Part shown: piece by piece, positions 1 to 8,624 of the stretch
How positions within the stretch are numbered: position 1 is the stretch's first letter
How the letters are laid out: each line of letters starts with the position of its first letter
Assembly (NCBI RefSeq): GCF_002940685.1
Contig: NZ_PNFP01000032.1
Location: 1-36,341, forward strand
Direction: 5' to 3'
Length of the DNA: 36,341 nucleotides
From: Ensifer adhaerens
Lineage (GTDB): Bacteria; Pseudomonadota; Alphaproteobacteria; Rhizobiales; Rhizobiaceae
Notes under the pieces: model-generated
What the model saw: only the letters and a program-made list of their open reading frames with translations
What the model was told of the DNA's origin: nothing
Database searches by the model: none
Position numbers and translations under genes: made by a program

Positions 1-117
1 GTGCGCGGTGTCGATCTGAAGATCGGGCTGGGCGTTGCCTGGAACAAGGACGACCCGACGGCGGCGAGGGACGATGTTATCGACATTGCCCGGTCGCTGG
101 CGCGGCCGGGAAGGTGA
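1..117 (+). CDS. 3' end of an unidentified protein (partial)
   Basis: An open frame enters from the left edge in frame 1 and stops with TGA at 115-117. It gives a 38-residue tail that contains GLGVAWNKDD and ends in IARSLARPGR. The composition is normal for coding DNA of this organism, and the frame runs toward the convergent LysR gene. I do not recognise the family from so short a piece and assign no function. The 114 bp that follow, up to the LysR stop, hold no gene. Confidence 0.5.
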   Translation: MRGVDLKIGLGVAWNKDDPTAARDDVIDIARSLARPGR

Positions 118-231
118 GGGGAATGCAATGAAGCGATTTCTTGAGCTATGGGAAGCGAGGTTCAGGCTGACCTGCCGTGTTTGTCCTTCGGTTTTCCGGT
201 CCTGCGATCCTGGCCAAGTTCACTATTTGCC

Positions 232-1176
232 TCACGCAATAAGTGTCAGCGTGTCGAAGATCTGGCGTTCCTCTTTGTTGCCTGAGCGCGAGCGCCGGCG
301 GATGACCTTTCGGAGACAATCGATGAAACATGCGGCTGCGCTGCTGCGGGTGTTGTTTCGCCGCGTGATGATGCTGAGCAGCCGTGGCTCGAACTGTTCC
401 TGGAGAGGAACGGTGACGACGCGATCGACGAAAGGCGGCATGCGGCTGAGGACCGCGGGCGACCAGGTGCACATGCCGGCTTCCACCAGCGTCTGCATCA
501 TCGACGACGAGTGGGCACGGACGATCTGGTGTTCTTCGATGTTGGCGCCGAAGCGCCAGAACAGATGGTCCATCAGCGCGTCGTGTCCGTCGGGCGCGTA
601 GTTCAGCGCCCAGTTCTGGTCGAGCAAGTCGTGGATGGAACGGCTGTCCCGGCGTGAATGGTCTCGCCGCACGAGAACGGCAGTCTCGTAGGTGAGCAAG
701 GGGTCGCTCACGAACTCGGTCACCGACGACTGCAGATAGCCCACGACGAAGTCCATGGTTCCGTCCCGCAGCAGCGGCTGCGTGATGGCCATCAAGCTTT
801 CATAGAGTTCCAGGCGAACGGAAGGCATTTGCCTTCGGAAATCCATGATCGTTTCGGGCAGAAAACTGTGCATCACCCAGGGTGTTATACCCACGCAGAG
901 CTTCCCCTCGGCTCGGCCGCGCATCTCGGCCAATTCGTTTTCGGCCAGATCGAGCTGGTTCAAGACCAGCCTTGCATGGGTCAGCAACGCCGACCCGAAC
1001 TGCGTGAACGTCAGGCCGCTCGGTGCGCGCACCAGCAATGGCAGCTTCTGCGACGCCTCCAGTTCGCGAAGCGCACGGGTGACGGCGGCCTGGGAAATGC
1101 CAAGCGAGCGTGCCGCGGCACGGATGCTACCTGTCTCGGCACTGGCGACGAGCGCCTGGATTTGATGCAGTTTCAT
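232..1176 (-). CDS. LysR-family transcriptional regulator
   Basis: A 314-residue LysR-type regulator, the usual length for the family. The N-terminal winged helix-turn-helix is clear: LHQIQALVASAETGSIRAAA followed by LGISQAAVTRALRELE at about residues 3-40. The C-terminal effector-binding domain follows. The ATG at 1176 was chosen because the HTH then begins at residue 3; an upstream extension would add a non-conserved leader. The gene is divergent from the M20 hydrolase (start 1303). A perfect 9-bp inverted repeat (1184-1206) lies in the 126-bp gap, just upstream of this start. By LysR convention it probably autoregulates and activates the divergent hydrolase/ABC operon in response to the substrate or product. 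The effector is unknown. Confidence 0.93.
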   Translation of the reverse strand: MKLHQIQALVASAETGSIRAAARSLGISQAAVTRALRELEASQKLPLLVRAPSGLTFTQFGSALLTHARLVLNQLDLAENELAEMRGRAEGKLCVGITPWVMHSFLPETIMDFRRQMPSVRLELYESLMAITQPLLRDGTMDFVVGYLQSSVTEFVSDPLLTYETAVLVRRDHSRRDSRSIHDLLDQNWALNYAPDGHDALMDHLFWRFGANIEEHQIVRAHSSSMMQTLVEAGMCTWSPAVLSRMPPFVDRVVTVPLQEQFEPRLLSIITRRNNTRSSAAACFIDCLRKVIRRRSRSGNKEERQIFDTLTLIA

Positions 1177-1183
1177 GGGCCAA

Positions 1184-1206
1184 GGTGACAACAGATCGTT
1201 GTCACC
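1184..1206. promoter_or_regulatory. Inverted repeat, probable LysR operator
   Basis: GGTGACAAC (1184-1192), a 5-base spacer AGATC, then GTTGTCACC (1198-1206): a perfect 9-bp dyad. It lies 8 bp upstream of the lysR start and about 100 bp upstream of the divergent M20 gene. Position and symmetry fit a LysR autoregulatory binding site. It could also form a hairpin in the lysR leader. Binding is inferred. Confidence 0.6.
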
Positions 1207-1302
1207 ACAATAAACTATCGTCTTTTCAAGGCAACGCCATTCCGCCAAATCCACTGTCGGCGTCCTGGGGAGGAGCGGCCGGACAGAAGAGGAGTTGCCA
1301 TC

Positions 1303-2481
1303 TTGAAAAGCCATGTCTTGCCGGAGATTGCGGCAGTCCATTCAGAAGCCGTTGCGCTTCGCCGCCGTATCCACGCCAATCCCGAGCTTGGTTTTGAAGA
1401 GTTCGCTACCAGTGAACTGGTGGCGGAGTACCTGACCCAATGCGGTTATGAGGTCACGCGCGGCCTCGGTGGCACTGGCGTCGTCGGGACGCTGCGGCGC
1501 GGGATCGGTCCATCGGTCGGTTTGCGCGCCGACATGGATGCTTTGCCGATCGAGGAAGAGACCAATCTTCCCTATTCCAGCCTCCACGCCGGCAAGATGC
1601 ACGCCTGCGGCCACGATGGACACACGGCGACGTTGCTCGCAGCCGCGCGCCACATCGCCCGGACCTCGGCGATTTCCGGCACGCTTCACCTGATTTTCCA
1701 GCCGGCGGAGGAAGGCAAGGGCGGAGCGGCCCTGATGATTGAAGATGGATTGCTTGAGAGATTTCCTTGCGATGCCGTCTTTGCCTTGCACAACATGCCA
1801 GGCGTCCCGGTCGGAAAGTTCGGCTTCCTTGGCGGACCGTTCCTGGCGTCCGCCGACACGGTTACGGTTCGTATTCATGGACGCGGCGGTCATGGCGCGG
1901 TGCCGCACAAGGCAATTGACCCGATCCTTGTCTGCAGCGCGATCGTCATGGCGCTGCAAACCATCGTGTCGCGCAACGTCGACCCACAGGAAACGGCGAT
2001 CATCAGCGCCGGCTCCATCCATGCGGGCGTGGTGTCCAACGTCATCCCGCAATCGGCCGAAATGATCCTGACGGTTCGCGCCCTGAAGCGCGAAATACGC
2101 GAACTCCTGGAGCAGCGCATAGCCGAAGTCGTTCACGCGCAGGCGGCGAGCTTCGGCGCATCCGCCGAGATCGACTATGTTCGCCTGTACCCGGTCTTGG
2201 TGAACTCAGCGGCCGAAACCAACCTCGCCCGTGATGTCGCGCGCGAATGGTTCGGCGAGGAGAACCTCATCGACGACCTGCGCCCCATTACCGGCAGCGA
2301 GGATTTCGCCTTCGTGCTGGAGAAATGTCCAGGGTCGTACCTCGTGACCGGCAACGGCGACAGCCTGCCTCTTCATCATCCGGGCTACGACTTCAACGAC
2401 GATGTGCTCGCGGTCGGCGCCACCTACTGGGTCAAGCTTGTCGAACGCTTTCTCGCGGTCCCGGTTCGCGACGCGGTCTGA
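1303..2481 (+). CDS. M20D-family amidohydrolase (hippurate hydrolase-like)
   Basis: A 392-residue metallopeptidase of the M20D aminoacylase/hippurate-hydrolase type, which cleaves N-acyl or N-aryl amino-acid amides. Family blocks are RRRIHANPELGFEE (residues 21-34), LRADMDALPIEEETNLPY, ACGHDGH (101-107; C102, H104), FQPAEEGKGGA (E136/E137), LHN (H163), GRGGHGAVPHKAIDP in the dimerisation/lid domain, GSEDFAFVL, and LHHPGYDFND near the C-terminus. All expected metal ligands are present. The start is TTG at 1303, preceded by GGAG at 1291-1294. The ATG at 1313 is out of frame. There is no signal peptide, so it should be cytoplasmic. It is first in a unit with a polar-amino-acid ABC transporter, suggesting import of a conjugate followed by hydrolysis. 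The exact substrate (hippurate, IAA-amino acid, N-acyl amino acid, opine) cannot be read from sequence. Confidence 0.92.
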   Translation: MKSHVLPEIAAVHSEAVALRRRIHANPELGFEEFATSELVAEYLTQCGYEVTRGLGGTGVVGTLRRGIGPSVGLRADMDALPIEEETNLPYSSLHAGKMHACGHDGHTATLLAAARHIARTSAISGTLHLIFQPAEEGKGGAALMIEDGLLERFPCDAVFALHNMPGVPVGKFGFLGGPFLASADTVTVRIHGRGGHGAVPHKAIDPILVCSAIVMALQTIVSRNVDPQETAIISAGSIHAGVVSNVIPQSAEMILTVRALKREIRELLEQRIAEVVHAQAASFGASAEIDYVRLYPVLVNSAAETNLARDVAREWFGEENLIDDLRPITGSEDFAFVLEKCPGSYLVTGNGDSLPLHHPGYDFNDDVLAVGATYWVKLVERFLAVPVRDAV

Positions 2482-2521
2482 GAACAACATCTGAATCCAA
2501 ACAAAAATGGGGAAATGACAC

Positions 2522-3304
2522 ATGAAGAAAATGCTCGCCATCGCATACCTGACCCTGTCGGTCGCCTCCGGCGCCGCAGCCGACGACTTCGCCGGAAAGA
2601 CAATCAAGCTCGGCATCGATCCGACGTTCCCGCCGATGGAGTTCAAGACGCCGGACGGCAAGTTCGCCGGCTTCGGCGTCGATATCGCCGAGGCGCTGTG
2701 TGCTGAAATCAGGGCGAAATGCGTTTGGGTCGAGAGCAATTGGGACGGCATGATCCCGTCGCTGAAGGCTCGCAAGTTCGACGCGATCGCATCATCCATG
2801 TCGATCACACCGAAGCGTCAGGAGCAGATCGCCTTCTCCGACCCGATTTCCAACAGCCCGTCGCGGCTTCTCGCCAGGAAGGGCAGCCCACTGCAATTGA
2901 CGCCAGAGTCCCTTGTGGGCAAACGCGTTGGCGTTGAGCAGGGCTCCACCCAGGAAACCTATGCCAAGGAAAAGCTACTGCCGGCTGGTGTCGACGTGGT
3001 GTCCTACCAGAATCCGGATCTTGTTAACGCCGACCTGGTCGGCGGGAGGCTCGACGCTGCCTTCGTGTCGCAGCTGTCTGCAAGCGAGGGCTTCCTGAAG
3101 CAGCCTTCGGGCAAGGACTTCGCATTCGTTGGAAAGAGCATCAGCGACCAGGAGTATTTCGGAGTCGGTGACGGCATCGGTCTGCGCAAGGACGACGTGG
3201 CCCTGCGCGACGCCTTCAACAAGGCGCTGGCGACGATCGTCGCCGATGGCACCTTCAGCAAGATCAACGACAAGTACTTCGATTTCGACATCCGCTCGAA
3301 GTAA
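2522..3304 (+). CDS. ABC transporter periplasmic amino-acid-binding protein (HisJ/LAO type)
   Basis: A 260-residue family-3 solute-binding protein. A Sec signal peptide (KK followed by a hydrophobic run ending in ASGAAA) occupies about residues 1-20. The mature protein starts near DDFAGKTIKLGIDPTFPPME, the typical first strand of HisJ/ArgT proteins. Other family landmarks are FAGFGVDIAEALC, ESNWDGMIPSL, FDAIASSMSITPKR and GKRVGVEQGSTQE. It lies 40 bp after the M20 hydrolase and 64 bp before the permease, separated from the permease by a strong stem-loop. It should deliver a cationic/polar amino acid or a related conjugate to the two downstream permeases. Confidence 0.93.
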   Translation: MKKMLAIAYLTLSVASGAAADDFAGKTIKLGIDPTFPPMEFKTPDGKFAGFGVDIAEALCAEIRAKCVWVESNWDGMIPSLKARKFDAIASSMSITPKRQEQIAFSDPISNSPSRLLARKGSPLQLTPESLVGKRVGVEQGSTQETYAKEKLLPAGVDVVSYQNPDLVNADLVGGRLDAAFVSQLSASEGFLKQPSGKDFAFVGKSISDQEYFGVGDGIGLRKDDVALRDAFNKALATIVADGTFSKINDKYFDFDIRSK

Positions 3305-3311
3305 CGCGGCC

Positions 3312-3349
3312 ACGGATGGCGGCCCGCGTCTCCGCGGTCGGCCATCCGT
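3312..3349 (+). promoter_or_regulatory. Intercistronic stem-loop after the binding-protein gene
   Basis: ACGGATGGC (3312-3320) pairs with GCCATCCGT (3341-3349). Inside, CCGCG (3324-3328) pairs with CGCGG (3333-3337) around TCTC. There is no following T-run, so it is more likely a 3' RNA-stabilising or attenuating hairpin than a full terminator. Such hairpins after binding-protein genes commonly raise binding-protein expression relative to the permeases. Confidence 0.6.
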
Positions 3350-3368
3350 CCAGTCTGGGAGAAAAAAC

Positions 3369-4052
3369 ATGTTTCTCGATGGCTACGGGTCGCTGATGCT
3401 TGGCGGCACCTGGACAACGATCAAGCTCGGCCTGCTGTCGATGGCTGTGGCCCTGATCATTGGGCTCATCGGTGCCAGCGCCAAGCTTTCGCGTTCCCGG
3501 CCGCTGCGCGCGATCGCCACGGCCTACACGACATTGATCCGCAGCGTGCCGGATCTCGTCCTGATGCTGCTGCTGTTCTACAGCCTGCAGATCCTCTTGA
3601 ACCGCCTGACCGACTGGATGTCAGTCGAACAGATCGACATCGATCCTTTCGCCGCCGGGATCGCAACCCTGTCCTTCATCTACGGCGCCTACTTCACCGA
3701 GACATTCCGCGCAGCTTTCCTCGCAGTGCCGCGCGGACAGATGGAAGCAGCGGTCGCCCACGGCATGGGCGCCTGGCTGGCGTTCCGCCGGATATTGTTC
3801 CCGCAAATGATGCGTTTTGCGCTCCCCGGCATCGCCAACAATTGGCAGGTCCTGATCAAGGCGACGGCATTGGTGTCGATCATTGGTCTCAACGACCTGC
3901 TGCAGGCGACGCAGGACGCCGGCAAGGCTTCCATGCAGTTCTTCTATTTCAGCGTCATCTGCGCCTTCATCTACCTCGCCATCACCACGATCTCGAACGG
4001 AGCGCTGATCCTGATGGAACGCCGTTACTCCATCGGCTTCAGGAGGGGATAA
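3369..4052 (+). CDS. Amino-acid ABC transporter permease (HisQ type)
   Basis: A 227-residue inner-membrane permease of the polar-amino-acid family. The N-terminus YGSLMLGGTWTTIKLGLLSM matches the HisQ/GlnP start. The region from IRSVPDLVLMLLLFY through TETFRAAFLAVPRGQMEAA contains the coupling loop (EAAVAHGMGAWLAFRRILFPQ) that docks to the ATPase. Several hydrophobic spans are evident. The ATG at 3369 was chosen because it follows a GGGAGAAAA Shine-Dalgarno and gives the normal family N-terminus; the reading frame is open further upstream. The gene ends one base before the next permease starts, indicating translational coupling. It should form the membrane heterodimer with the 4054 product. 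Confidence 0.93.
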   Translation: MFLDGYGSLMLGGTWTTIKLGLLSMAVALIIGLIGASAKLSRSRPLRAIATAYTTLIRSVPDLVLMLLLFYSLQILLNRLTDWMSVEQIDIDPFAAGIATLSFIYGAYFTETFRAAFLAVPRGQMEAAVAHGMGAWLAFRRILFPQMMRFALPGIANNWQVLIKATALVSIIGLNDLLQATQDAGKASMQFFYFSVICAFIYLAITTISNGALILMERRYSIGFRRG

Positions 4053-4053
4053 C

Positions 4054-4758
4054 GTGATCGACATCGTACACGAGTACTGGCGGGCTTACCTCTTTACAGA
4101 TGGATACAGCATCACCGGCGCCGCCATGACGCTATGGCTGCTCATCGTCTCCCTCTCAATCGGTTTCGTGCTGGCCGTGCCGCTCGCCGTCGCGCGGGCA
4201 TCGGACAATCCCTGTTTGCGCGGACCGGTATGGCTCTACACCTACGTGTTTCGCGGCGTGCCGTTGTATGTGCAGCTGCTGATCATCTATTCCGGCATCT
4301 ATAACCTGGAGTTTGTCCGCTCGAGCGAGCTGCTCGGCCCCTTCTTCCGCGAAGGAATCAACTGCGCCATCCTCGCCTTTGCGCTTTGCACCTGTGCCTA
4401 CACGACCGAGATTTTCGCAGGCGCCATCCGGTCCATTCCACATGGACAGGTCGAGGCAGCCCGTGCCTGCGGCATGTCGGCCTTCACGCTTTACCGTCGC
4501 ATCGTCATCCCGCAGGCGCTTCGCCTTGCCTTACCGGTCTATAGCAACGAGGTGGTCCTTATGCTGCATGCGACGACCCTTGCCTTTACGGTGACGGTCC
4601 CGGATATCCTGAAAGTCGCTCGCGATGTGAATTCGGCGACCTATGCCTCCTTTGAGGCATTCTCGATCGCCGCGGTTATTTACGCGGTCATCGCATTCAC
4701 CCTCATCTCCCTGTTTCGCGTGGCCGAACGCCGGCTGCTTGCCTTTACGCGGGCGTAG
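4054..4758 (+). CDS. Amino-acid ABC transporter permease (HisM type)
   Basis: A 234-residue permease of the same family as its upstream neighbour. It has a GTG start at 4054 with a strong AGGAGGGG Shine-Dalgarno at 4041-4048 inside the end of the previous gene. Typical features are [37 protein letters not shown], and the coupling segment [20 protein letters not shown] followed by [20 protein letters not shown]. About five membrane spans are visible. Together with the 3369 product it should form the transport channel. A 97-bp gap separates it from the ATPase. Confidence 0.93.
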   Translation: MIDIVHEYWRAYLFTDGYSITGAAMTLWLLIVSLSIGFVLAVPLAVARASDNPCLRGPVWLYTYVFRGVPLYVQLLIIYSGIYNLEFVRSSELLGPFFREGINCAILAFALCTCAYTTEIFAGAIRSIPHGQVEAARACGMSAFTLYRRIVIPQALRLALPVYSNEVVLMLHATTLAFTVTVPDILKVARDVNSATYASFEAFSIAAVIYAVIAFTLISLFRVAERRLLAFTRA

Positions 4759-4855
4759 CACCCACACCTCAGACACGAAAATTCATGCCTTACGGCGACA
4801 ATGGCGCGTCAGAGGAGACGTTCGTCGCTGTTTGATGAGTTCCGAAGGAGCCAGA

Positions 4856-5665
4856 ATGACCATCGACAGAAACACAGCAACGGACGACCGGCCGATCGCG
4901 GTAAACGTCACGAATCTTCACAAGCATTACGGTCAGCTCGAGGTATTGAAGGGCGTGTCGCTATGCGCCCGCAAGGGCGACGTCGTTTCGATGATCGGTT
5001 CTTCGGGATCGGGAAAGAGCACGTTTCTGCGTTGCATCAACTTCCTGGAGATGCCGAGTGGCGGGTCGATTGCCGTTGCGGGTGAACAGGTGAAGCTGGA
5101 ACAGAAGCGCGGCCAGACGAAGCCGGTTGATCGCCGGCAACTGGAGCGCGTTCGCACCCGCCTCGGCATGGTGTTCCAGGGCTTCAATCTCTGGCAGCAC
5201 ATGACGGTGCTTGAAAACCTGATCGAAGCGCCGGTTCATGTACTAGGCGTCGGTAAGGCAGAGGCAACTGAACGGGCCGAAGCGCTGCTGAATCGGGTCG
5301 GCCTTTATAACAAGCGCGGCCAGTATCCGGCCTTTCTGTCGGGCGGCCAGCAACAGCGCGTGGCAATCGCCCGGGCGCTGTGCATGGAGCCGGAGGTGAT
5401 GTTGTTCGACGAGCCGACATCGGCGCTCGATCCCGAATTGGTCTCCGAAGTGCTGAAGGTCATCAGGAGCCTCGCTGAAGAAGGTCGCACGATGATCCTG
5501 GTCACTCACGAAATGAAGTTCGCCCGCGAAGTGTCAAGCCACGTGATCTACCTCTACAAGGGCGTGGTCGAAGAAGAAGGCAATCCGCAGCAGGTCTTTG
5601 GCTCGCCATCCAGCGAGCGATGCCGGCAGTTTGTGTCAGCGAAGGGCAGTGCTGAGCGTGTTTGA
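4856..5665 (+). CDS. Amino-acid ABC transporter ATP-binding protein (HisP type)
   Basis: A 269-residue ABC ATPase. Motifs in order are Walker [10 protein letters not shown] (residues 48-56), a Q-loop in [10 protein letters not shown], the signature [15 protein letters not shown], Walker [15 protein letters not shown] and the H-loop LVTHEM. The insert between Walker A and the Q-loop ([20 protein letters not shown]) is typical of histidine/octopine/nopaline-type ATPases. The start at 4856 (ATG after CGAAGGAG) is preferred; an in-frame ATG at 4835 would add seven residues. It energises the 3369/4054 permeases. The similarity to opine-type ATPases makes an N-carboxyalkyl or N-acyl amino-acid substrate plausible but not demonstrated. 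Confidence 0.93.
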   Translation: MTIDRNTATDDRPIAVNVTNLHKHYGQLEVLKGVSLCARKGDVVSMIGSSGSGKSTFLRCINFLEMPSGGSIAVAGEQVKLEQKRGQTKPVDRRQLERVRTRLGMVFQGFNLWQHMTVLENLIEAPVHVLGVGKAEATERAEALLNRVGLYNKRGQYPAFLSGGQQQRVAIARALCMEPEVMLFDEPTSALDPELVSEVLKVIRSLAEEGRTMILVTHEMKFAREVSSHVIYLYKGVVEEEGNPQQVFGSPSSERCRQFVSAKGSAERV

Positions 5666-5837
5666 ATGAGCTGTCTGGTCGGACTGGGTACGTTCTATTC
5701 TCAAGTGCGACATGCCAATAATTTCAATGGGTTCCCCTTGGAGATTTTGAGATGCCTCGAGGTTGTTCGCAGCTGAATCTGGTTGAACTTCGGTTAGGTT
5801 CTCCAGACGGACCTACTCCGCCGGTCATGCTAACTGG

Positions 5838-5952
5838 TCAAGGCGCGCGCCGCGCTTCGTGCCAGGTCACGGTAATGTGTGGGATCCCTTCGCGGAAGAA
5901 TACGTCCTCAACCCGGAGCCCAGTAACGTCTGCTAGTAGGGATCCAGTGCCT
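5838..5952 (-). pseudogene. Possible tyrosine-recombinase (integrase) remnant
   Basis: In the gap between the two transporter loci the minus strand has a short open frame ending at 5838. It reads GSLLADVTGLRVEDVFFREG followed by IPHITVTWHEARR. The phrase GLRVEDV...GIPHITV resembles the region of phage-type integrases around the first catalytic arginine (usually R.GE...L..EDV...GI..I.V). There is no start codon and no continuation in either direction. The match is by eye to a short stretch, so this is only a suggestion. The rest of 5666-5837 shows nothing recognisable. Confidence 0.3.
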
Positions 5953-7800
5953 TCATGGGGCACGTTGAATGAGCGAGCGTGGGATCGATTCAACGAGGCG
6001 ACGCGTATACGGGTGCCGCGGGTTGCTGATGACGCTCTCCGTCGGCCCCTCCTCGACGATCTCGCCTAAATAGAGGACATAAATGCGCTCGGCGATCTGG
6101 CGTACGACAGCGAGGTCGTGCGTGATGAAGAGATACGAGAGCGCGTGCTCAGCTTGCAGGCGCCTAAACAGGTTGAGCACCTGCGCCTGCACCGAGACGT
6201 CGAGAGCAGATACTGGTTCATCGCAAACGAGGATTGCCGGTTTGACCGCGAGTGCGCGTGCGATGGCTATGCGCTGGCGCTCGCCGCCCGAGAGCGACTC
6301 CGGACGGCGCGTGGCGTACGCGGCAGGCAAGCCGACATCCGCCAGCAGCGACGCGATCCGTTCCGGCGTGGCTGGGCTGGTGGCGCCCGCCGACGCCCCG
6401 AGCGCCTCGCCCAGGGCCTGCCCGACGCTGTGCCTGGGATTTAGTGTCGAATAGGGATCCTGGAAGATCATCTGAATTGCCCGCCGAATGCGCCCCCGGT
6501 CAGCCTTCGTCATGGCCGCGAAATCCGTTGCCGCGATTCCGTCGATAAGGATGTCACCGGCAGTCGGTGTTTCGAGGCCGACGAGGCAGCGCGCGAGCGT
6601 GGTCTTGCCCGAGCCAGATTCTCCGACGAGGCCGACGCTTTCTCCGGGCATGATGTGTAGCGATACGCCGTTTATCGCGCAGATCGGACGGCTCCGCCTG
6701 CCTAAGAATGTCTTGACGAGCGCGTCGACGCGAACGAGCGCCCCCGTGGTTGCTTCCCGGCGCGGCGTTATCGGCGCGAACGAGTGCGCCGCCATGCGCA
6801 GAGCGTCGAGTTCGCCCTGAATCTCTTCCTGGCGAATGCATGCTGTGAACCGGTTCGCATCGCGAGCGGCCAGGGAAGGCTTGCCGGTCCGGCAAACATT
6901 CGTCACCCAGTCGCAGCGGTCGGCGAAACCACAGCTGTCGGCAACATCGGCTGCTCGCGGCACGGAGCCCCGGATCGGGACGAGCCGAGGCATGCGAACA
7001 TCGACCGGCGGTTCGGAGCGCAGAAGTCCCAAGGTGTAGGGATGGAACGGCCGACGCTCGACAGTTGCGGCGTCGCCAACTTCGAGCATGGAACCGGCAT
7101 AGAGCACGTAGATCCGCCGGCAGGTCGAGAACGCGAGCCGCAGGTTATGGGTGATGAGAATGAGGCTCATGTGTCGCTCGCGCTGGACACGGCGCAGGAG
7201 CTTGATGATCTCCGCCTGCGTCGTTGCGTCGAGCGCCGTTGAGGGCTCATCGGCAATGAGCAGGTCCGGGTCGCGAGCAAGAGCGGCGGCAAGTGCGACG
7301 CGCTGGCACATGCCCCCTGACAGCTGGAACGGCATGCGGCGAGCTACGTCCTCGTCGACTATGCCGACTTCTGCGAGGCGTCTTTTCACCTCCTGCGCTC
7401 TTGCGGCCCGCGAGACGAACTCGGGCCGGTCACGCAGCATCTCGTCAACGTGGTCACCGCTTCGCATGAGCGGATTCAGCATTGTGAACGGATTCTGCAT
7501 AAGCATCGACACGCGAGACCCGCGGATCTTTCGGAATTCGCGCTCGGCAAGCCGCATCAGGGGAATACCGTCGAGGGTAACAGCGCCTGTCGCAACTATG
7601 CCAGGCGGCAGTAGGCCGGCGATTGCGCGTGCCATGAGCGATTTTCCGGAACCGGATTCACCGACGATCGCAATGGCATCGCCCCGCTCCACCACGATGT
7701 CCAAGGGCGTCGTAATGGGTACCGCACCGTGTGCGATCGCCAGCCCCTCGACCGTGAGGAGCGGACCTTCCTGACCTGCGCGCGCCACGACCGTTTTCAC
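5953..7800 (-). CDS. Peptide-type ABC transporter, fused double ATP-binding protein (DppD-DppF-like)
   Basis: A 615-residue tandem ATPase. The N-terminal half has Walker A GESGSGKS (47-54), LSGGMCQRVALAAALA, DLLIADEPSTALD and a switch region ITHNLR, plus the oligopeptide-family C-terminal extension (HPYTLGLL, then a cysteine-containing CGFADRCDWVTNVC segment). The C-terminal half repeats the plan with GESGSGKTT, LSGGERQRIAIARALA, ILVCDEPVSALD and ITHDLAVV, ending HPYTRRLVESIP. This is the dpp/opp/gsi fused architecture, in which one chain supplies both nucleotide-binding domains. Its start overlaps the end of the 7797 permease by 4 bp. It is the last gene of a four-gene minus-strand operon. 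Confidence 0.93.
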   Translation of the reverse strand: MKTVVARAGQEGPLLTVEGLAIAHGAVPITTPLDIVVERGDAIAIVGESGSGKSLMARAIAGLLPPGIVATGAVTLDGIPLMRLAEREFRKIRGSRVSMLMQNPFTMLNPLMRSGDHVDEMLRDRPEFVSRAARAQEVKRRLAEVGIVDEDVARRMPFQLSGGMCQRVALAAALARDPDLLIADEPSTALDATTQAEIIKLLRRVQRERHMSLILITHNLRLAFSTCRRIYVLYAGSMLEVGDAATVERRPFHPYTLGLLRSEPPVDVRMPRLVPIRGSVPRAADVADSCGFADRCDWVTNVCRTGKPSLAARDANRFTACIRQEEIQGELDALRMAAHSFAPITPRREATTGALVRVDALVKTFLGRRSRPICAINGVSLHIMPGESVGLVGESGSGKTTLARCLVGLETPTAGDILIDGIAATDFAAMTKADRGRIRRAIQMIFQDPYSTLNPRHSVGQALGEALGASAGATSPATPERIASLLADVGLPAAYATRRPESLSGGERQRIAIARALAVKPAILVCDEPVSALDVSVQAQVLNLFRRLQAEHALSYLFITHDLAVVRQIAERIYVLYLGEIVEEGPTESVISNPRHPYTRRLVESIPRSLIQRAP

Positions 7801-8624
7801 TTTGCAAACCGCTCGTACAGCCAGTCACCGATAAGGTTCATGCTGACGGCGGTAAGGATGATCATCACTGCGGGCAGGAGCAACGCAACCGGATTGGAGA
7901 AGAGGATACTGCGGTTCTCGAAGAGCATCCGACCCCAGTCAGGGGTTCCAGGCTCAACGCCGAGGCCGAGGAACGACAGCCCGGCGAGATTGACCAGCGC
8001 GAAGGCAAAGTCGAGGACTACATACGCGAGGATGATAGGCGCGATGTTCGGGAGGATGTGCACGAACAGGATACGCGTCCTCGAGATGCCGAGGGTGCGC
8101 GCGGCGTCTATGTAAGGAAGCGGTCGCTGCTCGAGAACCGCGCTGCGCACAATGCGCGTATCAGGGGCGGAGAAAAGGACGGCCAGGACGAGGACGGCGG
8201 TCCAGTATCCGCCCCCCACCACGCCAACGACAACAATCGCCACAAGCGGCCCCGGCAACGCGAACATGAAATCCACCCAGCGCATGATCGCAGAATCGAC
8301 CAGACCGCCGAGATAGCCCGAAAGAAGGCCAAGCAGGGTCGCGATCGCGAAAGCCCCGGCGGCAACAACAACTGGGCCGACCAAGGCAGTTCTCGCACCG
8401 TAGATCACGCGCGACAGGACATCGCGGCCTAGCAGATCCGTCCCAGCAACGTGGACTGGGGAAGGCGGCGTGTCGCCGACGCCGAGACGCTGGAGGAAGG
8501 GCGAATCGGGGGCAATCTTTTCCCCAAGGATGGCGCAGATCACCATTGCAGTGACAATCAGCGCAGCAATCAGAATGACGATGGGAACGCGCCTTCGTGT
8601 CTCGCTGATGGCTGGGGCGCTCAT
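7797..8624 (-). CDS. Peptide-type ABC transporter permease (DppC-like)
   Basis: A 275-residue inner-membrane permease. The N-terminal span (VPIVILIAALIVTAMVICAI) is followed by a periplasmic stretch with HVAGTDLLGRDVLSRVIYGA, the OppC/DppC hallmark. Further landmarks are GYLGGLVDSAIMRWVDFMFA and the coupling region YIDAARTLGISRTRILFVHI. The C-terminus GLSFLGLGVEPGTPDWGRML is also characteristic. It overlaps both neighbours by 4 bp, so the three membrane/ATPase genes are translationally coupled. It pairs with the DppB-like protein. Confidence 0.93.
   Translation of the reverse strand: MSAPAISETRRRVPIVILIAALIVTAMVICAILGEKIAPDSPFLQRLGVGDTPPSPVHVAGTDLLGRDVLSRVIYGARTALVGPVVVAAGAFAIATLLGLLSGYLGGLVDSAIMRWVDFMFALPGPLVAIVVVGVVGGGYWTAVLVLAVLFSAPDTRIVRSAVLEQRPLPYIDAARTLGISRTRILFVHILPNIAPIILAYVVLDFAFALVNLAGLSFLGLGVEPGTPDWGRMLFENRSILFSNPVALLLPAVMIILTAVSMNLIGDWLYERFAK

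Noticed and set aside
5752..6069. A 105-codon plus-strand frame after the HisP-type gene.
   Set aside because: It extends antisense into the end of the double ATPase gene, has no motif and no good ribosome-binding site.
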